Counted from the first letter of the stretch, positions 1 to 7,677 are shown. The stretch: DNA of 14,123 bases from an uncultured Acidaminococcus sp. (GCA_900538365.1 UPXT01000055.1:1-14123); one strand, 5' to 3'. The notes: generated by a model not told the origin, from the sequence alone. A program made the numbers and translations.

Positions 1-85
1 TCTCCAGGAGTGCATAGATACTTTAGCACCCCAAAATTTGACAAAGAACCTTTTTTGTGGCACTTTTTGCTAAAAGGAGGTCATC

Positions 86-574
86 ATGGATTACCACATT
101 CGTCCCTTGGAAAAACGAGATTATACGCTGCTGCCCAACTTTCTTTATGAAACAATCTATGTTCCCAAAGGACGGAAGAAGCCGTCCAAAAAGATCCTGG
201 ATATGCCCGAACTGAGACTTTATACTCATGGGTTTGGGCAAAATGATTCGGATTTTGGCTTTGCGGCGGAGTGGAAGCAGCATGTGATCGGCACGGTATG
301 GGCCCGCATCATGAAGGATTATTCCCATATCAATAAGGATATCCCTTCCCTTGTTCTTTCCATCAGTGCGTCCCACAGGGGCAAAGGACTGGGCACAAGG
401 CTTCTGAAAAAACTTATGAAAGAGGCAAAGCTCATTGGCTATCCGGCCCTTTCCCTTTCGGTCCAGGTCTCCAATCCAGCCCGGTTCCTCTACCAAAAAC
501 TGGGCTTTGAATCCTTGACTGTCGTCAAAGGGGAGACGGAGGAAGAAATCGTCATGGTGAAGGAATTTTCCTAA
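86..574 (+). CDS. GNAT family N-acetyltransferase
   Basis: This is a 162-residue protein with the Gcn5-related N-acetyltransferase fold, which transfers acetyl from acetyl-CoA to an amine. The acetyl-CoA pyrophosphate loop is visible as R98-G-K-G-L-G103, preceded by the beta-4 strand around residues 88-95 (SLVLSISA). The C-terminal motif B appears as N130-P-A-R-F-L-Y-Q-K-L-G-F141, typical of the RimI/small-molecule branch. The length is normal for a single-domain GNAT. The start at 86 is supported by a strong Shine-Dalgarno AAAGGAGG at 73-80. The substrate cannot be read from the sequence. The next gene has its own promoter, so this gene is probably transcribed alone or is the last gene of an upstream operon cut by the window edge. 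Family assignment is secure and the specific role is unknown. Confidence 0.9.
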   Translation: MDYHIRPLEKRDYTLLPNFLYETIYVPKGRKKPSKKILDMPELRLYTHGFGQNDSDFGFAAEWKQHVIGTVWARIMKDYSHINKDIPSLVLSISASHRGKGLGTRLLKKLMKEAKLIGYPALSLSVQVSNPARFLYQKLGFESLTVVKGETEEEIVMVKEFS

Positions 575-580
575 AGGCTG

Positions 581-609
581 TGGACGCTCTCCTTTTCTTT
601 TCGTATAAT
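581..609 (+). promoter_or_regulatory. sigma-A type promoter for the EamA gene
   Basis: A -35-like TGGACG (581-586, 4 of 6 matches to TTGACA) lies 17 nt from a perfect TATAAT (604-609). The expected start is near 616, giving a leader of about 26 nt before the ATG at 642. It begins a few bases after the GNAT stop, so the EamA gene is its own transcription unit. Confidence 0.65.
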
Positions 610-626
610 ATATGGATATGAAATAG

Positions 627-632
627 AAAGGA
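627..632 (+). promoter_or_regulatory. ribosome binding site deciding the EamA start
   Basis: AAAGGA at 627-632 touches the first in-frame ATG (633) but lies 9 nt before the second ATG (642). Ribosome spacing therefore favours 642. Confidence 0.6.
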
Positions 633-641
633 ATGTTTCTT

Positions 642-1523
642 ATGGCGCGTATTCTCCTAATTGCGGCGGCACTCCTCTGGGGAGGTACGCTGTCAGCCCA
701 GCGTATCAGTACACAGTTTCTCGGGGCCTTTTCCTTTATGGGTATCCGTTATCTTGTTGGGGTTTTATCCATGCTGCCCATTGTCTATTGGGAACAGCGG
801 TATCATAACCATACACTCCACGAAGGGAAAAAGCCTTTTCCCCTTGTTCTTGCGGCGGCTATCCTTGCCATCTTCCTCACGGCGGGAACGGGTTTTCAGC
901 AGCTGGGAATGTTCTCTACGACAGCGGGCAAGGCGGGGTTCATTACGAGCCTTTATATTGTCATCGTGCCTTTTTTTGCTTACTTTTTGGGGAAGCCTCT
1001 TCGCAGGACCGCCCTCATCGGCAGCCTTCTTGCCATGATCGGCATGTATTTTCTTGCGTATCCGACGGATGGCGCTTCTTTTAACCGAGGTGATATCCTG
1101 ATTGCTATTTGTTCCGTTATCTGGTCTGTATATATCCTCCTTGTGGACCGCTGGTCCGTTCATTATGCGGGGTTTACCCTTGTTGCAGTGGAATTCTTTT
1201 TCGCTGGAATCTATAACCTTGCCTTAAGTCACCTTGCCGGTGAAGTCATTACGTTGGAAAATATCCGGTCTGCCCTTTGGCCCATCTTGTACTGCGGCTT
1301 TTTGGGCGGCGGCCTTGCTTATTCCTTTCAGTTTATCGGCCAGCGCGGCGTGGCTCCGACCGAAGCGTCACTGCTTTTAAGTTTGGAGACCGTCTTCAGC
1401 GTTATCGGCGGTTGGCTGATCTTGGGGGAAGTCCTGTCCGGAAGGGAACTGGTGGGGTGTCTATTTATGCTGATGGGGATTGTCATCAGTCAGATTCAAT
1501 TGAAAAAGCAGTCAAATCATTAA
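642..1523 (+). CDS. EamA/DMT superfamily transporter
   Basis: This is a 293-residue, very hydrophobic protein with about ten transmembrane helices arranged as two EamA repeats, as in drug/metabolite exporters of the YdcZ/RhaT/EamA type. The C-terminal repeat carries the family-typical stretch around PTEASLLLSLETVFSVIGGW followed by a Gly-Glu pair. These inner-membrane carriers usually export amino acids, metabolites or toxic analogues. The substrate is not predictable here. I choose the ATG at 642 rather than the upstream ATG at 633, because AAAGGA (627-632) abuts 633 and the protein then begins MARILLIAAALLWGG, the usual EamA N-terminus. A dedicated promoter precedes it (581-609). It converges on the minus-strand ogt gene, and the spacer between them holds two matched hairpins. 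It is one of two EamA genes in the window. The other, at 9848, is not a close duplicate. Confidence 0.9.
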   Translation: MARILLIAAALLWGGTLSAQRISTQFLGAFSFMGIRYLVGVLSMLPIVYWEQRYHNHTLHEGKKPFPLVLAAAILAIFLTAGTGFQQLGMFSTTAGKAGFITSLYIVIVPFFAYFLGKPLRRTALIGSLLAMIGMYFLAYPTDGASFNRGDILIAICSVIWSVYILLVDRWSVHYAGFTLVAVEFFFAGIYNLALSHLAGEVITLENIRSALWPILYCGFLGGGLAYSFQFIGQRGVAPTEASLLLSLETVFSVIGGWLILGEVLSGRELVGCLFMLMGIVISQIQLKKQSNH

Positions 1524-1547
1524 ACGCCTGATTCTCCACAATAGCTT

Positions 1548-1590
1548 GTCTCCATTGCTTAATTCCTTATTTTATGGATGCAATGGAGGC
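1548..1590 (+). repeat. hairpin 1 of a matched pair (stem CTCCATTGC/GCAATGGAG)
   Basis: CTCCATTGC (1550-1558) pairs perfectly with GCAATGGAG (1580-1588). The stem extends by a T-G and a G-C pair to 1548/1590. The loop is 21 nt and AT-rich. No T-run follows on either strand, so it is not a classical terminator. It lies in the 185-nt spacer between convergent genes. Its stem is nearly the same as that of the hairpin at 1656-1698. Confidence 0.7.
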
Positions 1591-1655
1591 ATGTCGATTC
1601 GTCCGATATTTCGTTCCTGATTGTGGGATTGATGGTCCGTTATACGTTAGGTCAT

Positions 1656-1698
1656 GAGCCCATTGCCTTAAAAATATCTTTAAAAGTGCAATGGGCTT
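1656..1698 (+). repeat. hairpin 2 of a matched pair (stem AGCCCATTGC/GCAATGGGCT)
   Basis: AGCCCATTGC (1657-1666) pairs perfectly with GCAATGGGCT (1688-1697), with a G-T pair added outside. The loop is again 21 nt and AT-rich. The inner seven bases of each arm (CCATTGC/GCAATGG) equal those of hairpin 1, so arms can also pair across the two hairpins. It ends about 10 nt from the ogt stop codon. It may act in 3'-end formation for either convergent gene, but a T-tract is missing. Confidence 0.7.
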
Positions 1699-1708
1699 AC
1701 CTATTTCA

Positions 1709-2251
1709 TCAAATCGGTGCAATTCGTGCTTCAGGTAAATAGTCAGGCGCTGCCCGCCTTCCTTCCCTTTCCAGCAGCCACTTCTTCCGCTCTATGCCGC
1801 CCGCATATCCTGTCAGCGATCCATCTTTTCCAATCACGCGGTGGCAGGGAATGATGATGGAAATGGGGTTTCGCCCAACGGCGTTTCCCACGGCTTGGGC
1901 AGAAAAGTGCGATTTACCAGTTTCCTGGGCAATTTCGGCGGCAATGGCCCCATAGGTCGTCACTTCCCCATAAGGGATGGCAAGAAGCTTTTGCCATACT
2001 CGTTTTTGGAAGGCCGTCCCCTGCGGTGCCAAGGGAAGCTTCTGTGGGTCAGGCTTTTCTCCCTTAAAATAGCGCGTTAGGTAGGTCTCAATAGTTTTCC
2101 AAAGGGGCAGCGCTTCCAGGGACTTAGAAGCTCCCTGTTCCAAGGTCCCGTCATAGCGCTGTCCCACAAAATAAAGGGCAGTCACATGTTTGCCGTCACT
2201 TTGGATGGAAATATCTCCCAAGGGGGAGGCGAAAATGGCTTGATAGATCAT
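1709..2251 (-). CDS. ogt: methylated-DNA--protein-cysteine S-methyltransferase (Ogt type)
   Basis: This 180-residue suicide enzyme transfers the methyl group of O6-methylguanine (and O4-methylthymine) to its own cysteine. The active-site signature IIPCHRVIG is present with acceptor Cys136. The recognition-helix region QAVGNAVGRNPI (119-130) and the IPYGEVTTYGAIA strand-turn (92-104) are also family hallmarks. The N-terminal part (about 1-75) is the usual RNase-H-like methyltransferase domain. The tail after about 165 (RRAAPDYLPEARIAPI) is a short non-conserved extension. It lies 19 nt downstream of the Ada-AlkA fusion on the same strand, with a purine-rich AGGAAG ribosome site just before the ATG. 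It is therefore very probably the second gene of an alkylation-damage operon. Gene identity is secure; regulation by the upstream Ada domain is inferred from the context. Confidence 0.95.
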   Translation of the reverse strand: MIYQAIFASPLGDISIQSDGKHVTALYFVGQRYDGTLEQGASKSLEALPLWKTIETYLTRYFKGEKPDPQKLPLAPQGTAFQKRVWQKLLAIPYGEVTTYGAIAAEIAQETGKSHFSAQAVGNAVGRNPISIIIPCHRVIGKDGSLTGYAGGIERKKWLLEREGRRAAPDYLPEARIAPI

Positions 2252-2270
2252 TGTTCTTCCTTTCTTTTCC

Positions 2271-3722
2271 TTAGCGCCATAGGCTCACTGTCGCATAGCT
2301 GCGGAAAGGCCGCCACGCTTCGGCAAGGGTCAGGCGCTTTTTCGGCGTTGTGCCGGGCATGGCATGTTTGATGCCCGCATCGTTCTCAAGAAAAATATCC
2401 GGGTCTTTCAGGACACGCATAGCAATATAGTCACTTGTCCAATGGCCAATGCCTTTAAGCGATAACAGTGCTTTTTTGGTTTCCTCCCGGGTCCTTGTGC
2501 CGTCAAGGCGCAGGGAGCCCTCCACAAGGGCCTGTGCAAGGGCTCTGATGGCCGCGGCGCGGGAGGAGATGATTCCTAGTTTTCCCAGTTCATCGGCAAG
2601 GCCTTCTCCGTAGGAAAGGATTTTATTCGGTGTGGGGAAAAGATGGGTAAGTCCGGGATGGCCTGTTTCAATGGGGGTCCCCAAGGTCGCCACGAATCGT
2701 GAGGCAAGAGTACCGGCCGCTTTCACTGTAATCTGCTGTCCCAAGATGGCCCGCACGGCCGTTTCAAAACCGTCAAAGGCACCGGGAATGCGGATTCCTT
2801 CCATAAAAGTGCCGGGAAAATCATCATTCATGGCGCAAAGCACGGCAGCGACGTTTCCCGGAAAGGCCGCCAGATCAAACTGCCTTGAGACCCGAAATAT
2901 AACATCCGAGAGGACGGGAAGCAGGGTATCTGAAAGGGTCAGGATGAGGGCATCGTCCTTTTTTGTGGGCGCAACGGAAATGATACCCTGACAGGGTTCT
3001 CCATTTTTTCCTTCAAGGGATACGGTTCGCTCATAGATACCGTGAGTCACGTTTTCAATGCCTTTTATGGCGCGCCCTTCCAAAAAGGCAAAAAGCGGCG
3101 CCGCAAGATAGGGCGGGCGATAGGTGAGGGTGAGCGTCAGCGTCCCCAATGCAGGCTGTGATGAGGCCAGTCGGTGCAGGGCCGTTGGCGGCAAGTGATA
3201 ACGTTCCTGAAAAAGTTCATTCAGCCGTCTTGTGCTGCCAAAGCCGGAGGCGAGGGCAATCTCTGCAATGGAAAGGGACGAACCCTGGAGCAGGGCCTTA
3301 GCAAGGAGCAGCCGGCAGGTTTCCAGATAGGTAATGGGCGCGACATGGAACTGGTCCATAAAAGCGCGGCGCATGTGACGGCTTGAATAGCCAAAGCGCG
3401 CAGCCATCCCTTCAAGGGAAAGGGGACCGCTGGCGTGGGCCCATAAGTAGGCAGCCATCTTTTCCGCAAGGCTATCCGTTCCCAGAAGGCTTGCCGAAAA
3501 GGAAGGCCGTTCTGGGTGGCAAATCAGGCAAGGGCGAAAGCCTGCCGCTTCTGCTTCGGCCGCGCTTGAGAAAAAACGGCAGTTTTTTGCACTGGCCCGG
3601 CGGGCAGGGCAGATGGGGCGGCAGTAGATGCCTGTCGAGCGGATGCCGACAAAAAGCGAACCGTCGTAGGACGCGTCACAGCTGCGGTAGGCTTCATAGG
3701 CTTCCTTTTCGGGGATCTTCAT
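2271..3722 (-). CDS. alkA: Ada zinc domain - AraC HTH - AlkA DNA-3-methyladenine glycosylase fusion
   Basis: This 483-residue repair protein has three parts. Residues 1-75 are the Ada methylphosphotriester-accepting zinc domain, with all four ligand cysteines (C34, C38, C65, C68) in the contexts YCRPIC and FRPCLIC; the first is expected to be the methyl acceptor. Residues about 85-185 hold an AraC-type helix-turn-helix pair (FGYSSRHMRRAF and IALASGFGSTRRLNELF). From about 190 to the end is AlkA, with an HhH-GPD core reading LKGIGHWTSDYIAMRV and catalytic Asp448 in LENDAGI. It excises alkylated bases. Methylation of the N-terminus would turn the HTH into an activator of its own operon, as known for Ada. 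The start at 3722 has AAGGAGG upstream at a somewhat long spacing of about 12 nt; no other in-frame start lies close by. Ada-AlkA fusions are known in other bacteria. The downstream partner is ogt, 19 nt away. Confidence 0.94.
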   Translation of the reverse strand: MKIPEKEAYEAYRSCDASYDGSLFVGIRSTGIYCRPICPARRASAKNCRFFSSAAEAEAAGFRPCLICHPERPSFSASLLGTDSLAEKMAAYLWAHASGPLSLEGMAARFGYSSRHMRRAFMDQFHVAPITYLETCRLLLAKALLQGSSLSIAEIALASGFGSTRRLNELFQERYHLPPTALHRLASSQPALGTLTLTLTYRPPYLAAPLFAFLEGRAIKGIENVTHGIYERTVSLEGKNGEPCQGIISVAPTKKDDALILTLSDTLLPVLSDVIFRVSRQFDLAAFPGNVAAVLCAMNDDFPGTFMEGIRIPGAFDGFETAVRAILGQQITVKAAGTLASRFVATLGTPIETGHPGLTHLFPTPNKILSYGEGLADELGKLGIISSRAAAIRALAQALVEGSLRLDGTRTREETKKALLSLKGIGHWTSDYIAMRVLKDPDIFLENDAGIKHAMPGTTPKKRLTLAEAWRPFRSYATVSLWR

Positions 3723-3732
3723 AGGTGGGAAA

Positions 3733-3754
3733 CACCTCCTTTTTCCTCACTATA
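3733..3754 (-). promoter_or_regulatory. minus-strand -10 box and ribosome site of the ada-alkA/ogt operon
   Basis: On the minus strand a TATAGT -10 box (3749-3754) precedes AAGGAGGTG (3733-3741), which precedes the ATG at 3722. No good -35 hexamer lies 16-18 nt upstream of the -10. This fits a promoter that needs an activator, such as the methylated Ada domain encoded by the gene itself. I cannot identify a specific Ada box. Confidence 0.45.
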
Positions 3755-3822
3755 CCACGATTCTAAGAAAAAATCCCGCGGTTTTCGGACATGGATAGAT
3801 AAGGGAGTTTTTCCTTCCTGCG

Positions 3823-3852
3823 TTGCAAGGATGCTTCCAGATATGGTAAAAT
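3823..3852 (+). promoter_or_regulatory. promoter of the chbG-fruK-fruA operon
   Basis: TTGCAA (3823-3828) is followed after 18 nt by TAAAAT (3847-3852), with an extended -10 TATGG just before it. Predicted initiation is near 3859, giving a leader of about 50 nt to the GTG at 3909. A start codon at 3831 would lie upstream of this initiation point. No clear CcpA or FruR operator is visible. Confidence 0.5.
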
Positions 3853-3908
3853 TTTGTGGTTTATCAAAGCGGGCATGGGTCCGCCATAGAAAAGAGGAAT
3901 TTGCTGCT

Positions 3909-4784
3909 GTGAACAAGATAGGAATCATTGTGAACGCCGACGATTTTGGCCGTCACGAACTCATCAACGGAGCCGTTCGGGAAGGCTGCCAAAATGGGCT
4001 CATCCGCTCGGCAACCCTTATGGTCATGGGAAATGCCTTTGCTGACGCGGTAAAGACGGCAAAGGAGCTGCCCGAGCTCGGTGTCGGAGTTCATTTGACG
4101 GTTGTTGATGGAATGCCGGTCCTTGCGCCGGCAGAGATTCCTTCCCTCATCGACCCCAAGACGGGCCGCTTTTACGCGGACCATGGGGCCTTTGTCAAAG
4201 CCTATGCGAGAGGCAGAATCCGCATGAGCGATGTGCGTCACGAATGGGAAGCCCAGATTAAGAAGTTCCTTGCTTCCGGCCTTATTCCGACCCATGTGGA
4301 CAGTCATCAGCATATGCATGTCCTGCCTGGCCTCATCGATGCAGCGCTCGACCTGTGTGCCCGCTACGAAATTCCGGCGATGCGCATTCCCTCCATTCCT
4401 GTGGACCTGCGCAGGACGACGCTCAGGAACTTTGGTGAGCAAGTGGGGCGGGCCGGGCTTCACGTCCTTAGTGAGCGGGCCCGCAAAAAGGCCAAAGCCT
4501 TTCATCTTGCCGTGCCTGATGCCTTTGGCGGCATTGTGGCAGGACGGGCTGTGGATAAAAAGACCATTCGCCAGATTCTTTTGAGCCATTACCAAGGAAT
4601 TACGGAAATCATGGTCCATCCTGGCCTTGATGATGCCATTCTTTCCGCTGACGCGCACTGGGACCATAGCTTTGAAACAGAACTTGCGGCTGTAACCGAT
4701 GAGGGAAATCGATCCATTTGTCAAGCCCTGGCCATCCGTGTCATGAATTTCAGGGACCTTGCCCAAGAAAGGAAAAAGCCATGA
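3909..4784 (+). CDS. chbG: ChbG/YdjC-family carbohydrate deacetylase
   Basis: This is a protein of about 291 residues of the YdjC/ChbG family, metal-dependent enzymes that remove acetyl groups from N-acetylated oligosaccharides such as chitobiose or its phosphate. The N-terminal strand reads IIVNADDFG with D11 and D12. A second metal-site histidine lies in GVHLT (H62), and the third block THVDSHQHMH (128-137) carries the family's His cluster. EIMVHPG near the C-terminus is also conserved. I choose GTG at 3909, preceded by GAGGA at 3894-3898, because the protein then begins like other family members. The reading frame is open further up (ATG at 3831), but that lies before the predicted transcription start. 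The stop overlaps the fruK start (ATGA), so translation is coupled. The true substrate is unknown; a link to the fructose PTS is inferred. Confidence 0.88.
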   Translation: MNKIGIIVNADDFGRHELINGAVREGCQNGLIRSATLMVMGNAFADAVKTAKELPELGVGVHLTVVDGMPVLAPAEIPSLIDPKTGRFYADHGAFVKAYARGRIRMSDVRHEWEAQIKKFLASGLIPTHVDSHQHMHVLPGLIDAALDLCARYEIPAMRIPSIPVDLRRTTLRNFGEQVGRAGLHVLSERARKKAKAFHLAVPDAFGGIVAGRAVDKKTIRQILLSHYQGITEIMVHPGLDDAILSADAHWDHSFETELAAVTDEGNRSICQALAIRVMNFRDLAQERKKP

Positions 4785-5686
4785 TTTATACTGTGACCTT
4801 AAATCCTTCCCTTGACTATGTTGTTGACGTGGATGACCTTACGGTTGGCACAATCAACCGCAGCACAAAGGAAGCCATCTATCCGGGCGGTAAGGGCATC
4901 AATGTGTCCATCGTCCTTTCCCGTCTTGGCGTCGAGACAACGGTACTTGGCTTCAAAGCGGGCTTTACGGGCGATGACCTGGAACGCCTTGTTCAAAAAG
5001 AAGACATCAAGGTCCAGCTCCTTCCCGCTGAAAAAGGCTTGACCCGCATCAATGTGAAAGTGCGAGGGAAGGAAGAAACAGCTATCAATGGGGCAGGACC
5101 GGAAGTAGGGGATAAGGAACTGGCCGATCTTACGGCCCTTCTGGAAGACCTACGGAAAGATGACATCCTTGTCCTTTCCGGGAGCGCCCCTAAAAAGGCC
5201 GCTGATACGCTCTATGCGGACCTTGCCGCGATGATGGAAGCTCGGGGCACGCGCTGCGTTGTCGATGCAACGGGTATGCTCCTTAAAAAAGCACTGCCCA
5301 ATCATCCATTTCTCGTAAAACCAAATCGGGAAGAACTTGAGGAAATCGTGGGCAAAAAGCTTGCTTGCCTTAACGCCATCGAAGCTGCGGCGCGGCAGAT
5401 GCAGCAGCAGGGAGCGCGGAATGTCCTTGTGTCCTTAGGCGGGGAGGGCGCCCTCCTTGTCGACGAAAACGGCTATACCCATTACCACGGGGCCCCTAAG
5501 GGACAGGTCCTCAATACGGTCGGTGCTGGTGACAGTATGGTCGCAGGTTTCCTTGCTGGCTGCGAAACGACTGGTGATTATGCAAAGGCCCTCCACTGGG
5601 GTATCTGTGCCGGCAGTGCAACGGCCTTTTCGATGCACCTAGCAAGTAGGAAAGCCTTGAAAGAACTGATTGAAAAGGGAGAATGA
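4781..5686 (+). CDS. fruK: 1-phosphofructokinase
   Basis: This 301-residue PfkB-family kinase phosphorylates fructose 1-phosphate to fructose 1,6-bisphosphate in the cytoplasm. The N-terminal NPSLDYVV (8-15) and the substrate-binding PGGKGINVS (35-43) are typical of the FruK/LacC group. The C-terminal signature NTVGAGDSMVAGF contains the catalytic base Asp251 and the anion-hole GAGD. Tagatose-6-phosphate kinase (LacC) is a close relative, but the gene directly downstream is a fructose-specific EIIABC, which favours FruK. The start codon at 4781 overlaps the chbG stop in an ATGA quadruplet, with AAAGGA about 8 nt upstream. An upstream in-frame extension to 4718 would lie inside chbG and adds no family-like sequence. 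The DeoR-type FruR regulator that commonly heads fruRKA operons is absent from the window. Confidence 0.95.
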   Translation: MIYTVTLNPSLDYVVDVDDLTVGTINRSTKEAIYPGGKGINVSIVLSRLGVETTVLGFKAGFTGDDLERLVQKEDIKVQLLPAEKGLTRINVKVRGKEETAINGAGPEVGDKELADLTALLEDLRKDDILVLSGSAPKKAADTLYADLAAMMEARGTRCVVDATGMLLKKALPNHPFLVKPNREELEEIVGKKLACLNAIEAAARQMQQQGARNVLVSLGGEGALLVDENGYTHYHGAPKGQVLNTVGAGDSMVAGFLAGCETTGDYAKALHWGICAGSATAFSMHLASRKALKELIEKGE

Positions 5687-5687
5687 C

Positions 5688-7598
5688 ATGAAAATTACGG
5701 ATCTGCTCAAAAAAGAGAGTATCCTCTTAGAAGGTCACGCCACTGACAAAATAAACGCCCTCCATACCTTGGTGGGGCTTATGGCCAAACAGGGGAATGT
5801 CGCCGATGTGGACACGTACGAAGCCTGCGTCCTCAAGCGAGAGGAAGAAGGCAGTACGGGTGTTGGCGAAGGCGTTGCCATTCCTCATGCCAAGACGGGT
5901 GCTGTCACACGTCCTGGTCTTGCTTTTATGCGCTGCCTTGACGGCGTGGAATTTGATTCCTTGGACGGGCAGCCGGCCAAACTTTTTTTCCTCATTGCCG
6001 CACCGGAGAGCAAGGACAACGTCCATTTGGACGTCTTGAGCCGCCTTTCAACTCTCCTCATGGACCCTGATTTCATTGATGGCCTCATGGCCGTAAAAAA
6101 TGAGGATGAGCTGTTTGCCCTCATCATAAAAGCCGAAACTGAAAAGTTTGCTGACGAGGCACCTGCAGAACCCTCCGCGCCTGCTGCGGCAGCAGAAAAG
6201 AAAGGAGCCTACCAGGTCCTTGCCGTCACGGCCTGCCCGACCGGCATTGCCCACACCTATATGGCGGCCGAAAGCTTGGAGCAACATGCGATGAAACGCG
6301 GCATTTCCATCAAAGTTGAAACCAATGGACAAAGCGGCGTCAAGCATGCCCTCACGGCTGAGGAAATCAAAGGCGCGGAAGGCATTATTGTCGCTGCCGA
6401 TAAATACGTTCCCATGAACCGGTTCAAAGGAAAACGGGTTGTGATCGTGAAAGTCGCCGACGGCATCAATAAAGCCGACGCCCTTCTTGATGAAGCCCTT
6501 TCGGGGAAAGCCCCCATTTTTGAAGGGGAGACCAATCGGAGTGAAGCTGCTGCGGAAGATACGGCAGAAAGCGGCGTCCGTAAGATCTATAAGCATCTCA
6601 TGGATGGCGTTTCCCATATGCTGCCCTTCGTCATCGGCGGCGGGATCCTTATCGCCCTTGCCTTCCTTGCCGACATGGGTGCAGCCGGGACGGCCAAGTT
6701 TGGGAGCAGCACGCCTTTTGCGGCCTTTCTCAAAAATACGGGCGGCATGGCCTTTGGCTTCATGATGCCCATGCTCTCAGGCTTCATTAGCCAGAGCATT
6801 GCTGATCGGCCGGGTCTTCTTGTCGGTATCATGGCCGGCGCCCTTGCAAGTGCTGGTGGCAGCGGTTTCTTTGGGGCGCTTATCGGCGGTTTTGCGGCAG
6901 GATATCTCATTCTCCTTTTAAAGAAACTCGTAAGCGGACTGCCTCAATCCCTTGAAAGTCTGAAACCAATCCTTATCTATCCCGTCATCGGTCTCCTTCT
7001 CATTGGGGCCCTTATGACCGGCGTCATCAACCCCGTCATGACGTCCTTCAACCAATGGGTGACCGGGTCTCTGGCCCATATGGGGGGCGTGAGCAAAGTC
7101 CTCATGGGCTTTATCCTGGGCGGCATGATGAGCATCGACTTTGGCGGACCGCTCAATAAGGCTGCCTACGTCTTCGGCACGGCTTCCCTTGCTGGTGCCG
7201 ATGGTACCGCCGTTTCGTCCCCCTTCATGGCCGCCGTCATGATTGGTGGGATGGTTCCCCCTGTAGCCATCGCCCTTGCCACGCAGTGCTTCCGCAGCAA
7301 GTTTACGGATAAGGACCGCAAGTCCTTTGTGTCGACTTTTGTCATGGGCCTTGCCTTCATTACGGAAGGTGCCATTCCTTTTGCCGCTGAAGATCCGATG
7401 AGGGTCATTCCTTCCTGCGCCATTGGTGCCGCTGTAGCAGGGGCCCTCAGCATGTATTTCGGCTGTTCCGTGCCTGCGCCTCACGGCGGGATTTTCGTGT
7501 TTGGTGTCGTCCAAAATGCCGGTATGTATCTTATCTCCCTTGCTGCAGGCTCCGTCCTCGGGGCGGTCCTTCTAGGCGTGTTAAAGAAAAAAGTATAA
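5688..7598 (+). CDS. fruA: PTS fructose transporter subunit EIIABC
   Basis: This 636-residue enzyme II takes up fructose and phosphorylates it to fructose 1-phosphate using phosphoryl groups from HPr. Domain order is A-B-C. EIIA-Fru spans about 1-148, with phospho-acceptor His67 in GVAIPHAK. An Ala/Pro/Glu linker spans about 154-172. EIIB-Fru spans about 173-270, with phosphocysteine Cys182 in VTACPTGIAHTYMAAE. EIIC from about 295 to the end has some nine hydrophobic segments and the conserved GLAFITEGAIPFAAEDP loop. The ATG at 5688 follows the fruK stop by 1 nt, and the ribosome site AAGGGAGA (5675-5682) lies inside fruK, so the two are translated in tandem. Neither HPr nor enzyme I is encoded here, so they must be elsewhere. 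An intrinsic terminator follows directly. Confidence 0.96.
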   Translation: MKITDLLKKESILLEGHATDKINALHTLVGLMAKQGNVADVDTYEACVLKREEEGSTGVGEGVAIPHAKTGAVTRPGLAFMRCLDGVEFDSLDGQPAKLFFLIAAPESKDNVHLDVLSRLSTLLMDPDFIDGLMAVKNEDELFALIIKAETEKFADEAPAEPSAPAAAAEKKGAYQVLAVTACPTGIAHTYMAAESLEQHAMKRGISIKVETNGQSGVKHALTAEEIKGAEGIIVAADKYVPMNRFKGKRVVIVKVADGINKADALLDEALSGKAPIFEGETNRSEAAAEDTAESGVRKIYKHLMDGVSHMLPFVIGGGILIALAFLADMGAAGTAKFGSSTPFAAFLKNTGGMAFGFMMPMLSGFISQSIADRPGLLVGIMAGALASAGGSGFFGALIGGFAAGYLILLLKKLVSGLPQSLESLKPILIYPVIGLLLIGALMTGVINPVMTSFNQWVTGSLAHMGGVSKVLMGFILGGMMSIDFGGPLNKAAYVFGTASLAGADGTAVSSPFMAAVMIGGMVPPVAIALATQCFRSKFTDKDRKSFVSTFVMGLAFITEGAIPFAAEDPMRVIPSCAIGAAVAGALSMYFGCSVPAPHGGIFVFGVVQNAGMYLISLAAGSVLGAVLLGVLKKKV

Positions 7599-7604
7599 GC
7601 TCAG

Positions 7605-7650
7605 AGAGGCTGTGAAAAATGACTGTCATATTTTTTACAGCCTCTTCTTT
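7605..7650 (+). terminator. intrinsic terminator of the chbG-fruK-fruA operon
   Basis: Left arm 7605-7620 and right arm 7630-7645 form a 16-bp stem (AGAGGCTGTGAAAAAT with its complement, one G-U pair) with a 9-nt loop. It is followed by TCTTTT. It begins 7 nt after the fruA stop. Confidence 0.9.
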
Positions 7651-7677
7651 TATGGGTAAAATTGTAATTTTAAAAAT

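Noticed and set aside
38..66. TTGACA (38-43) upstream of the GNAT gene as a promoter
   Set aside because: The hexamer is perfect, but the base run 17 nt later (CACTTT) is a poor -10 and transcription would begin inside the ribosome site.
3864..4766. 300-codon minus-strand open frame opposite chbG
   Set aside because: It is a shadow of the deacetylase reading frame, with no family features; chbG has conserved metal motifs and operon coupling.
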